The notes under the pieces are model-generated. The model saw only the letters and a list, made by a program, of their open reading frames with translations. It made no database searches and was not told the origin of the DNA. From assembly GCA_021030915.1 (NCBI GenBank), contig JAGEMR010000208.1:1-36519 (forward strand): a stretch of 36,519 bases of DNA, written 5' to 3'. Both the position numbers and the translations under genes were made by a program. This DNA is from Astrothelium macrocarpum (lineage: Eukaryota > Ascomycota > Dothideomycetes > Trypetheliales > Trypetheliaceae). Of the stretch, positions 11,832-22,612 are shown one piece after another; position 1 is the first letter of the stretch, and each line of letters starts with the position of its first letter.

Positions 11832-13715
11832 ATGGCGTTCTTGAACATCATCTGGCAGGGGCAAGCGCCGATGTATCCGCTTGTGTCGATTGTTGTCGCT
11901 CTGGGACTTTGTAGAGTGAGCACTATACTTCGTGCTTGTGGTGACGACTCAGCATTAATTTAACACCATGTGTACGTAGTTTCTCATTCGCATCCTCTCA
12001 GAGATAGTCTACAATCTCTACTTCCATCCATTGGCGAAATTTCCGGGTCCCAAACGGGCTGCTTGTAGCAATGTGCGTCCTTTATATCTCTTCCAACCGA
12101 TAGTCATGGCGTTGATCACTGACACCATTCGTAAGATTCCCCACAGTGTATGGTTCTTTAGCGGCCGCCAGCCATACAAGCTTCTGGATCTGCACAAGAA
12201 GTACGGTCGGTTTCACCTGAATCTAAAGGTCATCACAGTCCCTAACGTTATGATCTAGGTCCCGTGGTCCGCACAGCGCCGAACGAGCTCGCTTTCAACT
12301 CGGCCCAGTCATGGAAAGATATCTATGGCTTCCGACAGGGCCACCAGACCTTCATCAAGAGTCAGTTCTATGACGGAGGCTCTTTCGCTGGCCGCGGAGT
12401 GCATAGCATTGTTAGTGAGCGAGATGTAGAGACTCATGGCCAAATGCGGAAATACCTCTCACATGCGTTCTCTGATCGGTCTTTATCCGAGCAGGAGGAG
12501 ATCATCACGGAGTCGATCAGCAAATTTATTGACCTAGCAGGCACGCGTGGTAATGCCAAAGGAGGCTGGGATATCGGCAAGGCGTTCGAAATGATGACAT
12601 TTGACATTATTGGCGACTTGGCTTTCGGGGAACCGTTTGGCGGCTTAGACAACGGTGCGTATCCATGGAAGACCGAGAATTCCATGATCTGACGCAATGT
12701 GCAGTTTCAGATAAGCCACACCCATGGGTCGACATTGCTATGGGAGCCCTGACGCAGGGTGCGCTCGCCGACATGTTCAAGCGCTTCCCTGGGCTGGCAG
12801 CAGCGCTTATGCCGCTCTTCAAGTCCAAAATTGCCAAGCTGACCGAAGACACGAAGACAAACGAGGATTTTGCAATCGAGCTTGTCAATCGACGCATCTC
12901 GCGGAAGGCTGGTGCACGCAAGGACTTCATGACGCGCATCTTGGAGGAGCGCGACCCTGAAAAGGTCTCGGACCTGCAGCTGGCGGCGCATGCGTCGGAT
13001 TTTGTGCTCGCTGGGAGCGAGACCACGGCCACAGCGATGAGTTCCATTACGTATTACTTGTTGAGGACGCCGACAGTTATGCAGCGGTTGAAGGATGAGA
13101 TCCGGACTACGTTCCAGAGTTATAAGGAGATCAACGCACAAAGTACGCAGCGGCTACAGTACCTGCGGATGGTAATACTAGAAGGGTTGCGCATCTACCC
13201 GCCGCTGCCTTTGGGTCTGCCTAGAGTGGTGCCTGAGGGAGGGGATGTGGTAGACGGCCATTTTCTACCAGCTGGGGCGAGTTCACTCCCATGGTTTTTC
13301 CAAGAGAATAGGATTGCTAACTCTACTGCCCAGGTGATCGTGTATACTAATCCCGTCGCTGCAAGCCTCGACCCGACGAACTTTGCCGAGCCAGAAGTGT
13401 TCAAACCGGAGAGGTGGCTAGGCGCAAGTGACGACGTGCTGGATGCAGCTCAACCATTCTCACTAGGCCCCCGCGGCTGTTTGGGACGCAAGTAAGTGCC
13501 TATTCGACTGAGCTGGAGAGATACAAGCTGACGAGACGGGCAGTCTGGGGTGGATGGAATTGCGTACAACGCTGACCCGACTACTCTGGAAATATGACCT
13601 TGAGCTGGTGGACGACAAGCTGGACTGGCAACGTGATTCTCAAATGCACACCCTATGGAAGAAGCCGAAACTGCTGGTGTCGGTTAGTCAGAGGGAGGCA
13701 TCAAAGAAGGCTTAA
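11832..13715 (+). CDS. Cytochrome P450 no. 1 (CYP65/isotrichodermin-hydroxylase-like)
   Basis: Microsomal mono-oxygenase, probably oxidising the cluster's terpene or polyketide. Exons: 11832-11915, 11980-12072, 12136-12205, 12259-12654, 12711-13276, 13334-13491, 13544-13715. Phases agree and give 512 aa, a normal P450 length. An N-terminal membrane anchor is followed by YNLYFHPLAKFPGP. The I-helix oxygen-binding motif is AGSETT near residue 315, ExxR is EGLR near 372, and the haem loop FSLGPRGCLGR has its Cys near 452. The fifth intron (13277-13333) appears to use a GC donor: with it the coding phase is kept, TGCTAAC stands before the acceptor, and the 19 extra codons would otherwise interrupt a conserved strand. 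The motif style recalls the CYP65 family of trichothecene and related sesquiterpene hydroxylases. The precise substrate is unknown. Confidence 0.9.
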
Positions 13716-13943
13716 TTCCTGTAATTGAACCCAACAGGGGCAAAAGTGTAGATCTGACTGTGCCTATGAAACGTGTACGTACCATGCTAGTTCTGGGAAT
13801 AGCCATTTAGAGCAATTGCCGAATTCCATCTCCTTATGAATCTCTGTGTCTTAGTGAGTCTTAATAAACATACTGCGCCCATACCTGATAGTGGTCACAT
13901 TCTCCAACGCCTGCGTCCAAACCTGTTCTTCTCCTCTCACACA

Positions 13944-15119
13944 ATGGCATCTCTTCAAATCAACGAGAGCAGTATTCCTCCCTTGGAGGGCAAGACTGCC
14001 ATAGTCACAGGTAGGTATTCCGCTTTCTCCGTTCGCCTTTCGCCGTACGACCTGAGCAGTCTTTCTCCACCAAACATGTCTCTCGATGTTACCCTAATAA
14101 GCTGACTGTTCCCTGTTACAAATAAAAGGTGGCGCATCCGGTATCGGTCTTGCAGCAGCGCGCTTACTTGCACGCAAGGGTGCTTCCGTACACGTGCTAG
14201 ATGTGTCAGACCCTGACCCAGCGGAGCAAGTGGCGGGCCTGAAGTTCCGCAAGTGCGATGTCTCGTCTTGGAAGGAGCTCCGCGCTGCTTTTGCTGCTGT
14301 AGGAAGTGTTGACTTCGCTTTCGCAAATGCCGCCGTGACCGAGCACAAAGACTACTTTGCCGACGAATTCGACGAAAGCGGCGAGCTCCGTGAGCCCGAT
14401 GACAGTTTCCAGCGCGTTCTGGACGTGAACCTCAGGGGCGTCATGTACTTTGTCAAACTGGCATGGAGTACGATGCGCAAGAATGGCACACACGGCAGCA
14501 TTGTCATCACTACAAGTGCGACAGCCTACGCACCTGAGCAGAGTCTGCCTGTCTATGCATCTGCGAAAGCTGGCGTGAGTACCCCTGATCAGATTCAAAT
14601 CCTGTCATATACCGGTGGTATTTGCTGTAGGGCCAAGCTAATTGATTTCCGCTTCAGCTTGTCGGCCTGGTGCGCACGCTGCGCTCCGTCCTACCCGAAA
14701 ATAATATTACCATCAATGGGGTCGCGCCGGCTGCCACAATTACGCGTCTCCTGCCTGCTAATCTCGCTGCCCCGATCATAGCCATGGGTCTTCCCGTCAG
14801 CACATCGGATCACGTTGGGAGAGCATTGGTGTATGCCGCGACAGCCAAACAACCTCGACGCGTCGCCACTTACGGGAAAGAAGGAGTCGCTAAAAAGTAT
14901 ACAGAAGAAGAGCGTTGGAACGGTCGTATCATTCTAACTCTGGGCGACACATATACTGAGCTCGAGGAGCCAACGGCGGACCTAAGACCATTTTGGCTTG
15001 GCCGGGACAACGAGCGTTTAACGTGCTTGCAACAAGCAGCCACAGACTTCCGCGCATCTGTGTCGCAGCAACCTGAAGTCTCTGCTGCAAGCAATTCCAA
15101 GGAGGTTAATCATATATAG
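13944..15119 (+). CDS. Short-chain dehydrogenase/reductase (classical SDR) no. 1
   Basis: NAD(P)-dependent alcohol/ketone oxidoreductase, likely acting on an oxidised terpene carbon. Exons: 13944-14010, 14129-14574, 14658-15119 (324 aa). The Rossmann motif TGGGASGIG at about residues 22-30 is split by the first intron. The catalytic set is Ser near 152 (ITTSA), Tyr 165 and Lys 169 in YASAK. Other classical features are the NAA in FANAAVTE and NGVAPAATIT after the active site. The C-terminus, about 60 residues beyond the core, is longer than minimal SDRs and polar. The start is the first ATG after a C/T-rich leader, 228 bp past the P450 no. 1 stop and on the same strand. Substrate unknown. Confidence 0.9.
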
Positions 15120-15755
15120 TATTAGTTGTTGAGTTCTAGGTATAACATATGTCTGAAGGAATTGAAATAGGAAATCAATCTCATCAACTTATTCGGCTTC
15201 ATTTGGCTTACATGGACGTTCATTTCGAAAAAGTGAGGCATGATCTGTACCATTTTCATGATTGATAGCGCAAGAATTCTGTTGAGTCATAAAAGTGTAA
15301 ATAGAGATCTAGGTTACATTCGAAGTCGAGAGAACACCAGAGATACCCTGTACATGATCACGTGCTCTGACAAAGCCTAAGGTGTTGTTTTTGCCTTATT
15401 CAGCACGTCCTAATCAGGCTAGTCAGGGGGCTTATCTTCTGTTATTTAATTCGTAGCTAGCTTCGTACGAAAACAACAAGTTCGGCTTCAAGAATTCCAC
15501 AAAGGGTCTTGATATTGTGCTACTGGAAGAGCTCGCTAATTTGAATTACTTCTAACGATTGTGCAGCAGAAGTATCATAAAATCCCCACTGTGATGCTTC
15601 GTAGTTTTGAAAATGACCTTCGCAAGGCCCAAGTATGGTAAACATGCTGCTTGGCCCGTCAACATGAAATCCTAATGTAGAAGTCTACCAAGAGCAAGAA
15701 TCCGCCCAACGGCTTGGCATGTTATCTGGATTACATGCAAATGCTAACATGTATA
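15120..15755. other. Convergent 3' region between SDR no. 1 and P450 no. 2
   Basis: About 640 bp between two convergent genes. The A/T-richer sequence presumably holds both 3' untranslated regions. The open frame at 15714-15899 is antisense to the last exon of P450 no. 2 and is not a gene. Nothing else was recognised. Confidence 0.6.
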
Positions 15756-17699
15756 TCAGGAGTCGGTTCGACGCTCCTCAAAACGCACCCAGACCGGCGC
15801 CTTCCACCACATGACGTGACAATGGGAAGCCGCCTCAAAATCAAGATTCTTGCTCGTCAATGTCATGTCGTACTTGAACACCAATTTTGCCATAATTGAT
15901 GCCATTTGCATGTACGCGAAACTAATGCTGCAGTGTTAGTAAAAGTAATACTGCGCATCCTGAGTAGTGATAAGAGATGTGATAGTATACGTACTTGCGC
16001 CCGATGCACCCTCTGTAACCCAAAGAGAAGGGCTGACTAGCCTCCTTCACGTCTGCACAGTTCGGATCCAGCCATCTCTCCGGTATGAAACTCTCCGGCT
16101 CGTGGAAACATTTAGCGTCGTGCGTGACTGTGAATGCGCTCGTGTAAACCTCAGTCCCCTTGGGCACCCAGAAGCCGTCAATCTCGCACCCGGGCGAGAG
16201 GCGTGGAAAGCCCAGAGACCCGGGAGGGTAAATGCGCAGGCTTTCATTGAGGACGGCCATCAGGTATGGCAGCTGCTGTGCCGATTGGGCGTCGATCTCT
16301 TCGTAGGTCTTGTATCGCGAGCGGACTTCGGAAACTAGCTTCTCGAGTGCCCTCGGCGTCGTTAGAAGATAGTAGGACGCAGCTGCAAGGCATGTGGCTG
16401 TAGTCTCGCCGCCCGCAATTCTGGTGAGTTTAACGTTCAGCATTTTCATCTCTTAAGGGTAGCAAAGAATGAGTGTTCTCACATTAGTGTAGAAGCGTGT
16501 GCTGTAAGCTCCTCTTGCGGCACAGTCCCGCTCTTGACCTTGCTTACCAGATTCGTAAGGAAGTCTTGTCGCGCGTTGTTGGCCTCCAATCGCTGCTTGA
16601 TTTTTCTCCTCGCCTCGTTCGAGTGCTTGTCCCTCACGGAAACCGTCAAACTAGGCAACAGCCACTTCCCTAGCGTGGCCAAGACAGCGAATCTCCTCAG
16701 GTTATCCACGAGTGTGATCTCGAATAGGTGGCTCAGGATGAGGTCGATCCATTCATGGTGATTCTCCCTCTCGACGCACCCAAAGCTCTCACCAAATGCC
16801 ATCTCACCAAGCGTGTCGAACGTCACCATCTCCATCCATTTAACTAAGTTGACGCCCCGTCCGTCGCTCTTTGCGCTGAGCGGACCAAGTTTCTTCACGA
16901 ATGCTGCAATATTTGCATTAGCCACGCTACTAAACTCTCAGATATTTTGCCGCGCAGCAAGTACAGCAATGTGATGGAATTGAGATAGCCCGTGCAGCTA
17001 AGACTTGAGGAGCCTTTGAAGCCGCATTTATTCTGGGCAGAATCTGGACTGCAGTGTTCAATGAGAAATCTACGAACCATCTATTACGCCTTGCACTATA
17101 GGCTCTTGCCGTAGCAGCGCTTTGACGCTAAATGCAGCTGTCAGGTCCTTTTTCTTGCGAGCGTGCTGTGCTGGGTCGCGCTCGGATCCGATACATCCTG
17201 TTTTGAAACCTGATCCATAAATATCGTAGAACTCGCCCTTAATCAGCTGGGCTTGACCAGGCGGCGGATACCCATAAATAGCTTTCCACGAGGACGCAGA
17301 TGCGAAAGATAGTTCATTAGGCGACACACGAAAGACGGGGCCGTAGCGACGATGCTGGGCCTGGATGGCACGGTGTGAACGGCCCGACATAGTCTGATAG
17401 AAGCGCCATAACTAGTGACGTGTACTATTAGTGATATAGAATGGGACTCGGGAGCTTCAAATTGATGGAAGTCTTACAAGCGATGCGCGAGCCCAGAACG
17501 GACCCGGGAAACGTGCGAGAGGGTGAAAATAGAGATTGTAGAGAATTCGAAACGACAAAAAGGTAAAGATCAAAACGAGCGCCATTACGATCGAACTACG
17601 GATACTCAATTCACGAGGCAAGTGCTTCAACTGCTCGGCATTGAGGTTGAAGATCATTGCCGCAGGGGACTGTACTTCTTGATACCAATTCCAAGCCAT
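15756..17699 (-). CDS. Cytochrome P450 no. 2 (CYP65-like, related to no. 1)
   Basis: Membrane-bound mono-oxygenase. Exons (minus): 17699-17478, 17411-17078, 16903-16483, 16420-15995, 15927-15756. All borders are GT/AG and phases agree, giving 524 aa. A hydrophobic anchor (residues about 33-55) precedes YNLYFHPLARFPGP, nearly the same as in P450 no. 1. I-helix AGGETT near 328, ExxR (ESLR) near 385, haem loop FSLGYRGCIGR with Cys near 464. The final intron sits at the same place as in P450 no. 1, inside the Asn codon right after the haem loop, which supports common descent. The second intron (17077-16904, 174 bp) is the longest of this gene and least certain; its donor is GTTCGT. A later ATG at codon 15 could be the start instead. 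Its 5' end faces P450 no. 3 across a shared 1.06-kb promoter. Confidence 0.88.
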
Positions 17700-18761
17700 T
17701 TTGGACAGAAGAGATAGGTGGAAGATGATAGCAACAGTAGTTGTTTTCCAACAGATTGAAATGTACGCACCAGATCAAACCTATTAAGAAGCGACAAAGC
17801 TTCCAAATTAGTCAAGACTCAAACGAGTATCCCATACACTGTGTAATTTACCTTGGTTGCAAGGATAGCTAAGGAAAGAATGCACTCCAGATTTTGACAT
17901 TTTTGACCGTTCCCAATAGTAATCACGTTCAGTCAGGGATGCCCTATTCTTTTCCCAATACTAAAAATAAATCTCACCTGGATCTTTTCTACTTTCATAC
18001 GTACCTACCTAGACATAGTAAGGAAGATTGACAAGTGACGTCTCTGGAAGCTCACCGTTCGGCCTCTCCGTTCGGCCCCACCAAAACGCATCGGGCAACT
18101 GCCGAAACAACAGCTGAGCTTTGTTCTAACGCAACACTTGATACGAGATCGTTATTTCCCTAATCCTGCTGCCCTCCGGCGCGCTTTTGCAAATGTGGTA
18201 GCCCTGGAAGAAATCTATTATGGACTTGGGTGTTTTCAGCAATCTCCGCAGAGAACTACAGGATTTTTCCTTATGCCGAGATATAATGAACGAGGAGTGG
18301 TCCCAGCGTCTTGGTATTGATGCGTTGAATGAGATAAGCTAGGGCTAAAAAGGTTCTTCGGTTTGCATTACCAGAAGAGACAAAGAGAGAAAAAAATGGA
18401 TCTTGAGTCCGGGAATTAGAACAAAAAGTCATCACGGAAAGAAGATAAATTTGAACTAATCGCGTCTTCTATCGTAGACCTCCGTGCGTTCTAGTAGACA
18501 CAAGCATGAGTATAGAACGAGATCGGATGAGCTATCTGTATCCGACTAAACCTGAATAACCAACAACAGCTATAAGAGGCAGTCCACAGACGGTGCATCT
18601 CATATAATACCAAGACTTAATTAGCAAACAAACCACCGGCTTAGTCATACATGGAGCTATTTTCTACTCTCCAATATCACGGAAACCTCTATCTGTGTGA
18701 GAATTAAAAAAATATCAAAAGTTGGCGTCTTTTTTCTTTTGAAAATTCCCAAACCTTCATC
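17700..18761. promoter_or_regulatory. Divergent promoter of P450 no. 2 and P450 no. 3
   Basis: This 1062-bp region contains no convincing gene. At 18055-18064 and 18068-18077 the 10-mer CCGTTCGGCC is repeated with a 13-bp period, creating a CGG-N5-CCG pair at 18060-18070. At 18091-18105 lies TCGGGCAACTGCCGA, an interrupted palindrome with CGG-N7-CCG. These resemble Zn2Cys6 half-sites but their spacing differs from the N6 sites elsewhere in the cluster. Pyrimidine-rich leader sequence precedes the P450 no. 3 ATG. Confidence 0.5.
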
Positions 18762-20621
18762 ATGGCCGCCTGGGTCCTCGTGGTCCTGATCCTCATCACC
18801 CTTCAAACCCTCTACAAGTTTTTTAATCTGCTCTCTAACATACGTGTCGCCCAAAAAACCGGCCTCCCCTATACAATTTCATTTATCCACGAGCTCGAGG
18901 GCTGGGCATACCTTACAGACCCAATCCTACGATGGGTACTCCGTTCTCACATCATGCGTGGCCACGGCTGGCCGGCCTGGGCACGGTTCATGGTCAAGGA
19001 CTGGCATTACGAAGACCGGCGTCGTGCACACGACCAGTTTGGGCCTGTGTTCCTAGTTGTCTCGTCCGCCGGGATGGTCTGCTATGTAGGCGAGGCCGAC
19101 ACTGCCGCGCAGGTGCTCACGCGAAGGAAGGCCTTCATCAAACCGCCCGAGAAGATGAGTGCGCGCGTTCCGTGTTCCGGCTATCCTTCTTGGCTGTGCT
19201 AACTTGTCCTCAATGTAGAAATGCTTGAACCGTTTGGTCCAAACGTGGTGTCCGTTGACGGAGAGCGCTGGCGCTCTCACCTGGGAATCACGCTGCCGCC
19301 CTTTACGGCTGAGAATGTGCTGCACATGGTCTGGGATGAGACTCAGCGGCAGGTTGACGTTATGGCTGCCGCGTGGAGCAGCTTCGGCGCAGGATCCAGC
19401 CTGAAACATAACATATACTCTCTAACTATGAATACCATGTCCCATGTTGGATTCGGTAAGCAGAGCGAGTGGAAAAATGAGCTAGAGGCGGTTCCTAAGG
19501 GACACACGCTCTCACTGGTAGGTTCCATCTATGCCGTCATCATGCACTTGCCGCACATCCTGCTACTACCCAAAGGGGTGCTGAAGCAGGTGGCGCCCAA
19601 GGCTTATGCTGGTTATGTTGAGCTGGACCAGTATATGGTAGAGTTCTTGGGACAGGAGAAGCCACGATCGGATGATGGTAGTATAGCCAAGGAAGGGTCG
19701 CGGGAGACGTTACTAACGGCAGTTCTGCGGTCAAACTCCAAAACCCCAGAAGGGGGGAAGCTGACAGACGTGGAGGTCAAGGGGAATCTCTTCATATTTT
19801 TGCTTGCAGGCTATGATACAACAGCCAACACCATGCTGTTCTGCTGTATTACACTCGTACTCTACCCATCTATACAGGACCAGGTCATTGAAGAAGTCGA
19901 CCGCGTCTGGGCGGAGGCGGAACAGGCTGGTCGATCAGAGCTGTCCTTCGTTCAGGATATGCCGAAGTTCCGTTACCTCATTGCCTTCATGGTACGTAGA
20001 AACATTATGTCTCGCCCGCTAAAGACACTTTGGCTTGCAACGCTTAGCCATGGCGTTGAGCCGGTATCTCTGATCCCTGGGTGCTAACATTGGCTGCAGT
20101 ATGAAGTTATGCGCGTCTTTCCCATCGTGCTACCAGTCGCGCGTGAAACCGCAGGTCTCCAAAAGCTGCCTTTCGGAAATGACACCCATCTCTTGCCCCC
20201 AGAAACCGCTGTGGTGGTTAACAACACGGCTGTTCAACATGATCCTGCAAACTGGCCAAACCCTGCAACTATCGATCCACGTAGGTGGCTAGTGAGCAAC
20301 CCGCACAGCTTTGATCCCAAGAAGCCCTTGTCACCGTTGGAGGAGACTGAGATACGGGAGGGCAAGACGCCGATTCCGGGACATCGGCGAGGCACGTTTA
20401 TGGCTTTCGGCGAGGGTCCGCGGGCGTGTTTGGGACGGAATTTCGCGAGAACCGAGTTTGTCGCTTTCTATAGCCGGCTGCTGAGAAAGTACAGATTTAA
20501 GCTGGGAAGTGAGATGGATGCGAAGGTCGTGGAAAACACCATCCGGTTGAGAAGTGGTGGTTCGCCCGTGACATTGATCCCACCGGAGGATGTGCGGCTC
20601 GATCTTGTGGATCGGGTATAA
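18762..20621 (+). CDS. Cytochrome P450 no. 3
   Basis: Membrane-anchored mono-oxygenase of a different family from nos. 1 and 2. Exons: 18762-19158, 19219-19991, 20100-20621 (563 aa). A strong N-terminal anchor (residues about 4-28) is followed by a long linker. Other motifs are FGPNVVSVDGERWRSH at about 138-153, I-helix AGYDTT near 329, ExxR (EVMR) at 392-395, and the haem loop FGEGPRACLGR with Cys near 500. The start has a good context (ATCATGGCC) and gives the anchor at the right place. Family members include P450s of sesquiterpene and related fungal clusters, but I cannot assign a reaction. It lies between P450 no. 2 (divergent) and SDR no. 2 (convergent). Confidence 0.9.
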
Positions 20622-21076
20622 CGTAGACCATGGTCTCATAGTTCTTGATATGTCCAGGCACCTCCATGCGAGTTCTATGGTGTGGATAGGCCCCCTAAAG
20701 ACAATTTATTACCAAGCTCCAGATTATTATTATTCCTGATCTAATCCATTGATATCTTCGACACTAGACAAGAGTCGTTAAAACCAGCATTTCCATACAG
20801 TGAATAAGACTCAAAAATCACATAGCTGATACAGAGCCAGAGGATCGATGATGAAATGTAGACAATAGAAAATAGGGTTCCATTGAGTTGGTTTCAGCCC
20901 AACTCATATCGCTAAATGGCTAGCAGCAGACCTGTATCCAACTTCAATCTTCCCTTCCCTCTCTAAACAAAGCAAGTTCCAATAACAGGACCATGAAAAG
21001 ATAGGTCTGTTGATAAGACCTATCATATCAGACACTCTTGAGCAGCTTTACCCGGCGTTGCCGCATTACTTCAGAT
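20622..21076. other. Convergent 3' region between P450 no. 3 and SDR no. 2
   Basis: About 455 bp separating two convergent genes. It is moderately A/T-rich with no reading frame of interest and no repeat or RNA gene recognised. Confidence 0.6.
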
Positions 21077-22050
21077 TCAGTATTTAGAAATCTGGGCCTC
21101 TGTCCAATCCCACAACTTCCTCCTCAATTCAGGATCTTCACTCGCTTTGGTCTTGTCGTCAGAAAGCTTTCCCACAGGCATATAGAAGCCACCTCGCTTG
21201 ATCTTGTCCTTCTTCGCCGTAATAGACCAGAGCAGATTATACGTGCCCTGCTCGGGGGTAAGCATATTGCCCATATTAGGGAGATAAACCATCATCTTCT
21301 GGCTCCATGTCAAGTCTGTCACCAAGGACGTCTTGACGACACCTGGATGGATCGCGAAAGACAAGATGTTGGGGTACCTGTCGGCCAGCTCCCGCGCATA
21401 AAGAAGGTTCGCCAGCTTGCTCTGGCCGTACCGCAGCCAGGGTCCTAGGATCGCCAAGTCCTGCTCGGTTTGCAATTTGTCGAACTGGATGCCCCCCGGC
21501 GGCGTTCCCTTCCAGGCGACACTGGTGACCATGACGATACGTACGTCGGAATCCGGCAAGGCCGCCGACGTCTCCAGGAGAGGCAACAGCTTCTTGATGA
21601 GGAGCGAGTGGCCCAGTTGGTTTGTGGCAAAGTGGATTTCGTAGCCGTCTGTGCTGACGCCGGCCGGCTTGGCCATGATTCCAGCGCAGCAGACCAACAC
21701 GTCGAGGCGATCTGGTATGGTGGACAAGATCTTCTGCGCCGCAGTCGCGACCGAAGCGTTACTGGCCGTATCGCACGCAATAAAGGTCATCTTGACGCCC
21801 TGAGGCGCCTGAGCAATGACGGCATCGGCAGCCTTGGAATTACGGCCTGTGAAGAGGAGATGTGCTGGATTGTGCTTCGCCAGCTCGAGCACGGTACCAC
21901 GACCAACACCACCGGTGCCTGATTTACATTTTACATCACCGGCGTAATCGATTTGTCAGAGCAACATACTGACTTACCTCCGGTAATTAAGATAACTCGG
22001 CCTGACAGGTTGGGGACTTCCTTACTCGGATTGAAGTGTAAGTCAACCAT
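21077..22050 (-). CDS. Short-chain dehydrogenase (retinol-dehydrogenase-like SDR) no. 2
   Basis: NADP-type oxidoreductase, probably acting on a cluster intermediate. Exons (minus): 22050-21978 and 21918-21077, intron 59 bp with borders GTAAGT and CAG; 304 aa. The nucleotide motif TGGTGGVGRG at residues about 23-32 is split by the intron. CCAG stands where many SDRs have NNAG. Catalytic residues are Ser near 157 (VTSVA) and Tyr 188/Lys 192 in YGQSK; HPGVVKT follows. This pattern is typical of the retinol dehydrogenase/WW-oxidoreductase-like branch common in fungal clusters. It is unlike SDR no. 1 in motif style, so the two are not recent duplicates. A CGG-N6-CCG element lies about 190 bp upstream of its start. 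Confidence 0.9.
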
Positions 22051-22360
22051 GGTCGTAGTAGCGAGGGTTTTGATGGATGTAAAAGAGAAGAAAAAGGTCA
22101 TGCAATAATAAATTATGCAGTAGCTGACCTGGTCCCGAATGATAGTAAGCTGAGGGGAGAGGGTCAGGTTTTATTCCCTTTTTCACAAGGATGCGGCGCA
22201 TGGTATGCAGCTAGTGATAATCTGCCTCTCACTGGTCAGGTCGGCCATTTCCGTTCCCAGGTGCAGTAGACAGCAATAAAAAGAAATGATATATAGTGTT
22301 GCCGCCAACCGCTATTCCCAATTTGGATTATGTAAGGGGCCTCACCCGGCGGTGGCTTTC
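22051..22360. promoter_or_regulatory. Promoter region of SDR no. 2
   Basis: Upstream DNA of the minus-strand SDR. It holds a candidate regulator site at 22242-22253 and a purine/pyrimidine-biased leader next to the start. It is bounded on the right by the inverted-repeat element at 22361-22612. No gene is seen. Confidence 0.55.
22242..22253 (-). promoter_or_regulatory. Candidate Zn2Cys6 binding site, CGG-AAATGG-CCG (minus strand)
   Basis: An inverted CGG pair with 6-bp spacing. Read on the minus strand the spacer begins AAA, as at 11510-11521 and close to the TAA at 32418-32429. It lies 192 bp upstream of the SDR no. 2 start. It could be chance, since CGG-N6-CCG alone is expected once in a few kilobases. 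Confidence 0.4.
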
Positions 22361-22612
22361 CGTGGCGGTAAGAGGGAGCCGAATTTGACGCAAGGCCCCC
22401 CACCACCGAATTCACAACATCTGAAGCCATAATTCGCAATAAATACCTCTATAAAATTCGTAAAGACAACAACTGAGTAAGTTAATACGAATTTGACAGC
22501 AGCAGAGAAAAATACCAAATTTGATTGAGATAAACAAGAATTAGAGCTTCGGAGATTGTTAATTTCGTAGTGGTGGCCTTTGTTTCAAATTCGGCTCAGT
22601 CTTACCGCCATG
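22361..22612. repeat. Imperfect long inverted repeat (MITE-like element)
   Basis: The left arm 22361-22435, and the right arm 22538-22612 read on the other strand, align along their whole length. Both run CRTGGCGGTAAGA, then GAGCCGAATTTGA, an AAGGCC block, a CCACYAC block, and end in TAATTC. Small indels and substitutions interrupt the match. The spacer is about 102 bp, giving a 252-bp unit able to form a long hairpin. This is the shape of a MITE or of two transposon ends in opposite orientation. I see no clear target-site duplication and no coding capacity. Confidence 0.65.
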
